Of a stretch of DNA of 16,755 bases, positions 10,601 to 16,755 are shown piece by piece; position 1 is the first letter of the stretch; each line of letters starts with the position of its first letter. This DNA is from Phoronis ovalis. Lineage: Eukaryota > Phoronida > Phoronidae. The translations under genes and the position numbers were made by a program. The notes beneath the pieces were generated by a model, which was given only the letters and a program-made list of their open reading frames with translations, did not search any database and was not told where the DNA came from. The stretch spans positions 1 to 16,755 of the forward strand of contig JAOXYB010022914.1 of the NCBI GenBank assembly GCA_028565635.1, given 5' to 3'.

Positions 10601-13600
10601 AAAGAAGAAGACAGCAAAAGATGGGCCGTATGTATATATTACATTTGTGAGCTTCAACTTATTATCCTGATCAGAGGTGTAGATAACTGTCATTTTGCCA
10701 TCTGAAAGTTGTTTCATTTTAAAACTTGTTTAACCTTTTTTCAAAGTGAAAACTCAGACTGTAAAAGTTAAAATATTATTCCTTGGTAAGAGAGCAGGTG
10801 TTCTATTCAATGTTTTCCATAAAATAGTGTATACATGTTACAGGGCCAATGATATTGTTTATGTAAACCTCAAACATGGATAGATAAAATGTTGATAAAT
10901 AATACAAGGTTTATGTACTAAAGTTAATTAGTGCCCTGAACAAGTATGAGTTTTTTGTGGAGAACACTGATATTACTATCCTTCTGTGAAGTAGATTGAA
11001 GATGCAGTTAAAAAAAGTATTTTTAAGAAATTGCCAACTGGTATATGGATTGTAAATTAAGAGGTACATGTTATGTTTTTGTACAATTCACGACAACGTT
11101 TATTCTAGAGTGATAGCAATATGTCTGCTGCATCAGAAGTTGACCATGGATCTGCTTTTCTGCTGGGTCCTATCTCAGAGTTGAGAAACTATAAAGTTCT
11201 TGGTGTTATTGACAAAGTCATGCTAGTATTTGATAAGGTCACTGAGGATACGTTTGTTATTAAGGTATCACATCAAGTAACTAATGAGAAAAGTATTCAC
11301 TTTGTGGATGAAACTATTTGTTGTGAAGTAAATGGCCATTTTTTTTGACAGTTGCTGAATTTAAATATTGTACATTTAACAGAAAGTACACTTTTTATGT
11401 TTTAAGGACTTTAGATACAAAAAGGGTATATATATTTTAGCGTATGTGTTAGTAATTATAATGAAGAGATAGATATATGAAAATATGCATTTTTAAAAAG
11501 CTAATACTCTAAACATGAAGTTAAATAGTTTGAATTTCGTAATATAATCTCCAGTTTTTAACTTACAGTTGTCAGTTGCATAGATAATCTATAATGAACA
11601 GTCACATTTAAAAGTAGCAAAAAAAAATTTGTTTAAACAATTTCATAGATTAACTGTGAACTGTTAACAGACTAGTTTATACAATATAAAAGTTTTGTTA
11701 ATGACCTAGATAATGTATGAGCAGTTCAGATTTACAGGTTTCAAAACTAGTCATAATAGTTTATAGATAATCTATGATCTTGACATTTACACACATTTAC
11801 TGTATAGATGACAAACAGTTACATAGATAACCTATGAACAGTCATGCTGCACAATAACAGTTCCAAACACATCTTGTGCTCTATGTATAATCTGTACTGC
11901 ACATTTACATACAGTTCTAAACATCAGCTGCATATTTTATTTAATCTATGAATGCAACAGTAACTAAAGCTGGTTGTAATGCTTTTTGGAACTTTCACAA
12001 TGTTAATGTTCATAGGTTATCTATGCTCTGGCCTCCATGTATTAACAAGTTTAATTTTGTAGATTATCTATGAAATTGTAACCACAGTGTTGGAATCTGG
12101 TCCAAAAAATGTGCTGTACATAGATTATCTATGATTTTCATTTTATTTTTATATATTTTTTGGGCACTCAAAACAGAAAAGTGTACTTTCTGGTTTTGCT
12201 TTGTGCTCTTTTATGTATAAATAAGTTTATATTTTGGTATAAGATTTGACCCATGTAGTTGTTGATGCTATATTGTAACTAGTATAAGAGATAATTGCAA
12301 TGTAAATCATTAATTACAATATCTTACAGTTGAACCAAAAGGTAATAGATTATGCATGTTTAAAATTTTAGGTTATAAATCTTCACCAACATATTTTGCA
12401 GGTGCTACATAAGAGCGGAATACAGATATGTAACAAGAATGTCATTCCCACGTCTTGTCCATATATGGTTCGCTTTTATCGATTTTATGAAACAGATTCA
12501 GCTATTTATATATTGTTGCAACATGCATCCGGTGGGAAATTGTGGAACTACTTAAGCTCGTATTTAAATCATTCAGAAAACATCGAAAGAAGAGAGAAGC
12601 AACGTAGTAGAACACAGTCCAATATTTCTGCATCTAGTCAAGAAAATGTATATTCTGGACAGCATTTATTAGAATCTGACAATGGAGAACAAGCAGAAAA
12701 TGACATAAGTAGGCATAGTGCACTTAAAAGTGGTTCTGTGGCTGAAAACAGTAATATAATTATAGCACAAAATTCATCGGGTCAAAGGTCACTAGATTCA
12801 GATTTGGAGGCAGATACTGAAGTGAGTCAAAGCTATGTAGAGTTATTTACTGATTATGCATCCACAGTTGGAGATGTGACAGAATTTGGAGTTGCTCGTT
12901 TTAATAAAAGTGATGGTGAAAGTATTGAGCAACCACAAAAATACAATTTAGTATTAGATAATACAAAGAACCCTGAATCTTCAAGCTCAAAAACAATGGA
13001 AAATACTCAAACTGAATTTGGAGTGATTGTGAACGAAATACCAAAAAATGCAACTGATGTAAATTTCAGTGATGGGGACGATGTTTTCGAAAATTTCCTC
13101 ACTCGTGTTAATCAACCATCTTTGGAACATTTTAGCATTAATAGCATTGATAGTGATTCTGAAAGAAAAGACAGTTATATTTCAGAAACTGATTGCCTAG
13201 CTATAATTGATCAGATTCCTAGCATACCTGAAGAAATTGATGAATCCGATAAACTTAAGGAAGACACTACAAATATTGATAACTTAGAAAATCATTCATG
13301 TCAGCCTAGTAATGTGCAATATTCCTGTGATGGAAAAACTGAAACAGAGAAATCTGCAACTAACGACAGTGCTAATGATACAAATTCTCAGTTACCTGAT
13401 GCCGATGATTTGATTTCAAGTGCAAAAGAATTGCTCAAATCTGTGGAAGAAGTACTGGCAGATATTGATTCAGATACCCCAATTATTACACCACTACCTA
13501 TTGCTAATGATAATAATAGTGAAGCTTCAAAATATCCTGAAAATAGAACACAAAATAATTCATTACACGAACAAAGTATTTATGATGTAAGCAGAAGCAA

Positions 13601-16040
13601 CACATCTGATATTAGTTCGGAACGTGAAGCTAGTCCTTGCAAATCTCAAGATCACACTGCAAAACCAAAGACGCAGAGTGACACAGCATTGGAAGAGTGT
13701 TTATCTACTGTTCCACCTTTGCTATCTAGACAGTTATCACAAAGTATGGATCATAGTTTAGATTCGCCAAGGACTAATAAAACTCGTCCAAGAGCCTTAT
13801 CCAATGTTTTTTCTGATCTCGATAGAATGGTTAATAAAGTAGCGACCTACAAGTTACCAGAGTCCTGTGTACGGCAGTGGATTGCGGAGATAATAACAGC
13901 TGTTGGGCACTTGCATTCAGTTGGAATTATTTGTTGGTAAGATGCATAATTTGTTATAAAGAAACAGTGATTTTGTATGAGTAACATGCCTAGTATTTTT
14001 TTAAGAAAGTTCTTAATATTAACTTTGTATAACTGTGGTATATTCTATATTTTTTTCCAAATTTTCCGAATATTTTTAGAAGTTGAGTGCATCTCTTTAA
14101 CCCTGGATGTGACCTTCTAATGTTTTGCTGGTTTTATATTTCAAAATTTAACTGAAACTAGTTAGAATGCATTGACATGTGCTTTGTTGTCATGATTACT
14201 TTGTCTTTTGCTTTGTGACATCACATTCATGTAGGAGGACAAACCGATAATACACCTCGCCATGTCCACTAGCACTACCTCCTGTAATCTTTAGCAGTAC
14301 TTAGATATGGGATTCGAGCACAATTTTGGATACGACTTGATCTCGTTCAAACGTCACAATCTTCAATACAAGTACATTGTTTGATGTGATAGGAAAGTCA
14401 TTTATCAAGACAAACTACTATAAAAGAAGAGTAATGGGACAGATAGTATTTTTGCATCCCTGTTGAATCCTGTTTGTTGTGTGACAAAGTATACTTTGCA
14501 GCACTGTATTTTCTGCTGTATCATTTACAGTGACTTGAGACCAGACAACATTTTACTTGGTGACGGAGGTCATGTTTTATTGACTTTCTTCAGTAAATGG
14601 GCATATGTCAACCAAGCACTTGGTGAATATGCATTGGACAATTTGTATGCTGCTCCAGGTAAAAAGCATATACATGTGAACACATTTTAATAAGGTAACA
14701 TGAAGACAAAATAAATCAATGGAAATAAATGTACAATAGAAACAAGTATTATTTGTTTGTTACTATTGATTAAGGTGTGTAATGCTTAGTTTTACTTCTG
14801 CATTGGGAATTACGCTGGAAAAGGATTCCTAAAGCTCTTGTGTTGCTGACATTGTTAAAAGTTTGAAAAAGGATTTTAATTGTGAAACTAATACAGTCAG
14901 CAGCACAACTCTTACCTGTTTCTACTATTGTGTAGATATAAGTAATGTTGTGCCTAATATTTTGAAATTTTATTTGTTGCTCAAAACCTTACAAGTTATT
15001 CTACAACAATGTGAGATGAAAATGTACTTATTTTGCCATAATACATAATCTATAATTAGTAGCTTAGATTTTTTTTGCCGATGTCAAGATGACTAAGATT
15101 AAACATTGAATAATTTCAATCTTAGTTATGACCTGTTGACTTGGTAATGTGTGATCATTTCCAAAAAAATTGATGGCCTCCTCTATTGATTATCGAATGA
15201 CTAATAAAGCAAGCACTTGAAAATGTATGATATGACTTTTAACCACACTTGTTAGTGGCTAGAGTAAAAATTTTGTTTATTTTCTTGCAGAATTAAAACA
15301 ACCATGTCAACTCACTGCAGCTTGTGATTGGTGGAGTGTTGGAGCTTTGTTGTATGAACTGTTGACTGGGTATAGTTTAATTATGTCACATCCAGCTGGT
15401 GTTACAGCTCATACCCAACTAATTATTCCTGACCATGTGTCCGAGGAAGCAAGATCACTATTACAACAGGTGAGTATTTGACACATTTTGAATTTCAACC
15501 AGTTTTGAGTTTCAATTGCTTTATTTTAAAATATGGTAAAAATATTGAATTCAACACTTGCTGGATGATATAACCTGTCCTTATTCCATGAACACGCTCT
15601 GATCAAAATACAGATATTTAATCTGCTGTACCATCATGATTCGTCACAATCTTGATCTGAAATCAATGGCTGATACGTTGTTGTCTACCTTAAGTGAAAT
15701 GAGTGTTTTATTCTCGACATCTAATTGATAAACCATGTACAAGTTCATGTTAAGTGCCCCCTAAAAAACTTGTATGAATTACGTGTATCCTGCATGCAAC
15801 AAAAGTTGCCAGTATTGATCAAGATGCCGTGACATCACAAGCCTTAGTAAATATAACTACAGGAGATTTACCGGAGCTCGATATTCATCAATTATTATTT
15901 ATAGTCTTTCTATTTCTGTTTTCTGTCAGCTCTTAACATGGAATCCCATGGAAAGGATTGGATGTGGAATAAATGGTACTGATGACATCAAGTCACATCC
16001 ATTCTTTACTGACATCAACTGGAGATCATTGGTAGGATGA
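4513..16040 (+). CDS. RPS6KC1: RPS6KC1 orthologue: PX-MIT-pseudokinase, 12 exons, complete
   Basis: Joined 4513-4614, 6645-6680, 7136-7253, 8299-8414, 8666-8802, 9114-9802, 10506-10627, 11109-11264, 12402-13936, 14531-14658, 15291-15469, 15930-16040: 3429 nt, 1142 residues plus TGA. All junctions are GT..AG and in phase. PX domain, residues ~9-124 (WRRYNDF 50-56, VIEERR 92-97); acidic/Ser linker; MIT domain ~357-437; kinase N-lobe from ~465 (LGVIDK, FVIK with K492, GGKLW); insert ~550-970; C-lobe ~971-1142. Catalytic loop CCDLRPDN (1003-1010) replaces HRDLKPEN, FFS (1023-1025) replaces DFG, APE and DWWSVG (1059-1064) are kept. The human protein (~1066 residues) has the same order, binds PI3P on early endosomes and interacts with sphingosine kinase 1 and PRDX3. 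The missing DFG Asp predicts no normal phosphotransfer. The HPFF..INW ending is AGC-like, without a hydrophobic-motif tail. SNX15 lacks the kinase and RPS6KL1 lacks PX, so RPS6KC1 is preferred. Confidence 0.95.
4776..5088. repeat. Three-copy ~111-bp tandem repeat with CTGGAAATT subunits
   Basis: Copies start at TATAGAGGAT (4776), TATAGAGGAT (4885) and CATAGAGGAT (4998), spaced 109 and 113 bp. The first two hold three CC..CTGGAAAtt-type subunits; the third is more eroded. Segments such as CTGGAAATTATCAATCT recur between copies 2 and 3. Confidence 0.8.
5115..5692 (-). CDS. Possible two-exon small gene, antisense in RPS6KC1 intron 1
   Basis: Exon A 5692-5450 (81 codons from ATG) ends CAG|GTACCA; exon B 5177-5115 follows TTTATTTCAG and reads 20 codons to TAA in phase 0. 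The product would be 101 residues with no signal peptide or membrane segment, rich in Arg, Gln and Thr (HQTAKPCPEYHPVLTLQ.., QTADIIWYYGARKQ, CPTGHTLRQPG). I do not recognise the family. Exon A stays open upstream of the ATG for about 17 more codons, so it could also be an internal exon. Splicing is inferred from site quality and phase only; chance or a transposon remnant is possible. Confidence 0.3.
5813..5890. repeat. Short foldback in RPS6KC1 intron 1
   Basis: Arms 5813-5832 and 5871-5890 are reverse complements at 16 of 20 positions (both end in CGCA on the outside and AAACATA on the inside) around a 38-nt loop. Origin unknown. Confidence 0.55.
6645..6680 (+). other. RPS6KC1: RPS6KC1 exon 2 (36-nt micro-exon)
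   Basis: TTTTGCAG|GTATAT..ACAGAG|GTAATT. Encodes VYPVSSPEAVTE, twelve residues in phase 0 that fill the PX strand just before IVVWRRY. Skipping it would keep frame but delete part of the PX fold. Confidence 0.9.
6681..7135 (+). other. RPS6KC1: RPS6KC1 intron 2
   Basis: GTAATT donor, T-rich TTTTTCAG acceptor. A plus-strand open stretch runs to about 6904 but is intronic read-through of the micro-exon region. Nothing else seen. Confidence 0.8.
7136..7253 (+). other. RPS6KC1: RPS6KC1 exon 3 (PX core)
   Basis: TTTTTTTTCAG|ATTGTT..TTTTTG|GTGAGT. Encodes IVVWRRYNDFKKLY and GEFPIFAKPKVF. R52 in the RRY motif is the expected 3-phosphate contact of PI3P. Ends phase 1. Confidence 0.93.
7254..8298 (+). 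other. RPS6KC1: RPS6KC1 intron 3
   Basis: GTGAGT donor, ATATTTCAG acceptor. AT-rich throughout; only a tiny TCACTA/TAGTGA inverted repeat near 8100. No gene seen. Confidence 0.8.
8299..8414 (+). other. RPS6KC1: RPS6KC1 exon 4 (PX C-terminal helices)
   Basis: ATATTTCAG|GTCGAT..TTTGAG|GTATGT. Completes Gly86 and encodes RFDEAVIEERRKSALDLL and the FQSFFE end of the PX domain. Phase 0 end. Confidence 0.93.
8666..8802 (+). other. RPS6KC1: RPS6KC1 exon 5 (linker after PX)
   Basis: TATTATAG|GGTGGT..GAACA|GTAAGT. Starts GGDKTVYNEIREMGD, continuing the FFEGG junction typical of the family, then a Ser/Thr-rich stretch. Ends phase 2, completing CAG with exon 6. Confidence 0.9.
8803..9113 (+). other. 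RPS6KC1: RPS6KC1 intron 5
   Basis: GTAAGT donor, TTTTACAG acceptor; no further signal seen. Confidence 0.8.
9114..9802 (+). other. RPS6KC1: RPS6KC1 exon 6 (acidic linker, MIT helices 1-2)
   Basis: TTTTACAG|GGATGG..GTTCAAG|GTTTGT. Encodes a mostly disordered linker with seven consecutive Asp (194-200), two FDPL tetrapeptides (near 221 and 312), then KDDYIYQAANQISLAKECEA and ..GYYKSGVGILLKGVQG, the first MIT helices. Ends phase 1. Confidence 0.93.
9184..9204 (+). repeat. GAT/GAC run encoding poly-Asp
   Basis: Seven Asp codons in a row, four GAT and three GAC, within RPS6KC1 exon 6. A short, possibly length-variable coding microsatellite. Confidence 0.75.
9803..10505 (+). other. RPS6KC1: RPS6KC1 intron 6
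   Basis: GTTTGT donor, TTTTTAG acceptor. Most of it is taken up by the foldback element at about 9959-10422. Confidence 0.8.
9959..10422. mobile_element. MITE-like foldback element with long terminal inverted repeats
   Basis: The segment 9988-10054 (starting TATATCCCACT) aligns without gaps to the reverse complement of 10329-10395 at roughly 80% identity, sharing TGAAA, TCATAT, TTATTTT and TTTAGTGGG. Weaker, gapped similarity continues outward to ACTAT at 9959 and its complement at 10418-10422. The ~270-bp centre has no coding potential. No target-site duplication is clear. Size and structure suit a non-autonomous DNA transposon (MITE), assigned to no known family. Confidence 0.7.
10506..10627 (+). 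other. RPS6KC1: RPS6KC1 exon 7 (MIT helix 3)
   Basis: TTTTTAG|GAGACA..TGGGCC|GTATGT. Encodes DTNKSRRDAVRRKTAQYLLK then AEDIYKRNV. The RRxAVRRKTAxYLxKAE pattern is the hallmark third helix of MIT domains. Phase 0 end. Confidence 0.93.
10628..11108 (+). other. RPS6KC1: RPS6KC1 intron 7
   Basis: GTATGT donor, TATTCTAG acceptor. Nothing else recognised. Confidence 0.8.
11109..11264 (+). other. RPS6KC1: RPS6KC1 exon 8 (kinase N-lobe start)
   Basis: TATTCTAG|AGTGAT..ATTAAG|GTATCA. Encodes ISELRNYKVLGVIDKVMLVF and TEDTFVIK. The Gly-rich loop (GxGxxG) is absent; the VAIK-type lysine K492 is kept as its last codon. Phase 0. Confidence 0.92.
11265..12401 (+). other. RPS6KC1: RPS6KC1 intron 8
   Basis: GTATCA donor, TTTTGCAG acceptor. 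Half of it is the eroded ~60-bp palindromic-core array at 11579-12133. The intron splits the kinase N-lobe just after K492. Confidence 0.8.
11579..12133. repeat. Degenerate ~60-bp-period array with palindromic core CATAGATWATCTATG
   Basis: Ten core copies begin near 11579, 11644, 11706, 11762, 11822, 11882, 11936, 12011, 12058 and 12119, a mean spacing of 60 bp (range about 47-75). Best copies are CATAGATAATCTATA (11579), TATAGATAATCTATG (11762), CATAGATAACCTATG (11822), CATAGGTTATCTATG (12011) and CATAGATTATCTATG (12119). GAACAGTCA, CAGTT and ACATTTAC recur between cores, so the whole ~60-bp unit was probably tandem. The core is self-complementary. Confidence 0.85.
12402..13936 (+). other. 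RPS6KC1: RPS6KC1 exon 9 (rest of N-lobe, giant insert, helix E)
   Basis: TTTTGCAG|GTGCTA..TGTTG|GTAAGA, 1535 nt. Encodes VIPTSCPYMVRFYRFYETD and LLQHASGGKLWNYLSSYL, then ~420 Ser/Asp/Glu/Asn-rich residues, then KLPESCVRQWIAEIITAVGH and LHSVGIIC. Within the insert: TEFGV occurs twice (652-656, 696-700), an amphipathic segment lies at about 825-850, and RPRALS (954-959) fits an RxRxxS phosphosite. Ends phase 2. Confidence 0.94.
13937..14530 (+). other. RPS6KC1: RPS6KC1 intron 9
   Basis: GTAAGA donor, TTTACAG acceptor. The 14225-14400 part looks less AT-rich than its surroundings and may be an insertion, but no repeat ends are visible. Confidence 0.75.
14531..14658 (+). other. RPS6KC1: RPS6KC1 exon 10 (catalytic loop and activation segment)
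   Basis: TTTACAG|TGACTT..CTCCAG|GTAAAA. Its first base completes Cys1004. Encodes DLRPDNILLGDGGHVLLTFF then SKWAYVNQALGEYALDNLYA and AP. Asp1005 and Asn1010 of the catalytic loop remain, but the DFG Asp position is Phe1023. Ends phase 1. Confidence 0.93.
14659..15290 (+). other. RPS6KC1: RPS6KC1 intron 10
   Basis: GTAAAA donor, TTCTTGCAG acceptor. Contains a small stem-loop, ACTAAGATT (15092-15100) and AATCTTAGT (15118-15126) with a 17-nt loop. No gene seen. Confidence 0.8.
15291..15469 (+). other. RPS6KC1: RPS6KC1 exon 11 (C-lobe, helix F)
   Basis: TTCTTGCAG|AATTAA..CAACAG|GTGAGT. Completes Glu1047 of APE and encodes ACDWWSVGALLYELLTG (helix F) and HPAGVTAHTQL..SEEARSLLQQ, strongly family-like. 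Phase 0 end. Confidence 0.94.
15470..15929 (+). other. RPS6KC1: RPS6KC1 intron 11
   Basis: GTGAGT donor, TTCTGTCAG acceptor. A plus-strand open stretch at about 15775-15910 reads SIDQDAVTSQALVNITTGDL and looks coding-like, but has no proper splice context and no RPS6KC1 counterpart; possibly a relic of an inserted element. Confidence 0.7.
15930..16040 (+). other. RPS6KC1: RPS6KC1 exon 12 (last coding exon)
   Basis: TTCTGTCAG|CTCTTA to TGA (16038-16040). Encodes LLTWNPMERIGCGINGTDDI, KSHPFFTDINWRSLVG. The end matches where the family's kinase fold ends; the transcript runs on into the 3' UTR. Confidence 0.93.
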
Positions 16041-16604
16041 CGAGCTTGGTAGGAGATATATTATCCGAACATCTTTAGTGTTTGTTGTTTGTTTTCCTGA
16101 AATGTATATTTATTTGCGTAAAATCATTTATGTATACCTTAAATGTGGTATGTTAAAATGGAGCAACAAAAACGTCTCTGCAAGGACTATAGACTATAGT
16201 TTAATGAAAAGACTTAATAATGCTTATATTTCTTAAATTATATTTTAGTTGACTAAAGTCTAAGTATAGCGCAGTGTTAAGATATATTAAGTAGCTAATA
16301 TGAAGTCCCAAGCCATGGGTTTTGTCAAGAGCATATTTTTGGCCAGAACTTTTCTTATGCTCAGATAGAGCTGTAACAATATTTTCATCGACAGTTTTAA
16401 GAATCTCTACCACAATGATGACTGAAGACAGCTTCTAAGCTTAGCCTTAATAGAAATATTGTAAAGTGTCATCTTGCCTAATCCATACAGCCATCCACCA
16501 ATGGCCTTCGCTTTATAAACAATTTGCACCTTCGAATTGTCCCAGCAATGTTTCGTCTTTATTCTGGATCAAGGCCCAATGTGACATACATGTACCTTCT
16601 CAAA

Positions 16605-16610
16605 ATTAAA
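16605..16610 (+). promoter_or_regulatory. Candidate variant poly(A) signal ATTAAA
   Basis: Common variant hexamer 565 nt after the stop codon; secondary to the canonical signal downstream. Confidence 0.35.
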
Positions 16611-16663
16611 TCTAACCTATAATTTGACCCCATGTTTACTCTGCATCAAATAAGAAGCTTACA

Positions 16664-16669
16664 AATAAA
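16664..16669 (+). promoter_or_regulatory. Candidate poly(A) signal AATAAA for RPS6KC1
   Basis: The only canonical AATAAA I find after the stop codon. GT-containing sequence (TTGTAGTGG) follows about 30 nt on, as expected for a downstream element. Confidence 0.55.
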
Positions 16670-16755
16670 ATTTGAAGCTGTTATCGTGAGACAAAGACTT
16701 GTAGTGGCACGCTTTTGCATAGTACGATGGGCAGAAAAACAATCATCAGCAAATT

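Larger units (their letters stand above)
16041..16755 (+). other. RPS6KC1: RPS6KC1 3' UTR and downstream sequence
   Basis: No further gene is visible on either strand. The 3' UTR should end after one of the candidate poly(A) signals at 16605 or 16664. Confidence 0.65.

Noticed and set aside
14225-15840. Shared CGTCACAATCTT and GTGACATCACA strings in introns 9 and 11 as a repeat pair
   Set aside because: The identity does not extend beyond about a dozen bases and the order differs, so no common element can be supported.
16032-16037. GTAGGA as a donor extending RPS6KC1 past exon 12
   Set aside because: The protein already ends where the family ends, a stop follows within two codons, and no further exon is visible before the poly(A) signals.
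11109-16040. Two separate kinase domains in RPS6KC1
   Set aside because: The first block has only N-lobe motifs and the second only C-lobe motifs; together they make one fold.
16201-16413. Minus-strand ORF in the 3' UTR
   Set aside because: No motif, no codon signal; best read as chance within the 3' UTR.

Overview
The window is animal nuclear DNA. It has long AT-rich non-coding stretches, small exons bounded by GT..AG junctions with consistent phase, and two spliced genes transcribed away from each other. The protein families and AT-richness fit an invertebrate, perhaps a marine lophotrochozoan such as a bivalve. The phylum is a guess; 'metazoan' is firm.

Left part (64-3209, minus strand): a complete four-exon gene that no single long ORF reveals. 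Its exons at 3026-3209, 1246-1357, 718-844 and 64-213 join in phase into a 190-residue protein. The protein has a signal peptide and one domain of the MOLO1/TPM family (Modulator of levamisole receptor-1). It ends right after the domain, with no membrane anchor, and a poly(A) signal lies at 16-21.

Middle (3210-4512): a head-to-head intergenic region of about 1.3 kb. It holds a near-perfect 23-bp-arm hairpin (3711-3767) and a small palindrome with an E-box core (3388-3410).

Right part (4513-16040, plus strand): a twelve-exon gene for the orthologue of ribosomal protein S6 kinase delta-1 (RPS6KC1/RPK118), 1142 residues. The order is PX domain, acidic/Ser-rich linker, MIT domain, kinase N-lobe, a ~420-residue disordered insert in one large exon, then kinase C-lobe. 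DFG is replaced by FFS and HRD by CCD, so it looks like a pseudokinase. The start, all twelve exons, the stop and candidate poly(A) signals are inside the window.

The introns carry structure of their own. Intron 1 has a three-copy ~111-bp tandem repeat, a short foldback and a possible two-exon antisense gene of unknown function. Intron 6 has a MITE-like foldback of about 410-470 bp. Intron 8 has an eroded ~60-bp-period array whose conserved core is the palindrome CATAGATWATCTATG. The two main genes have no evident functional link: one product is secretory, the other probably works at endosomal membranes through PI3P (PX) and ESCRT-III-type (MIT) contacts.
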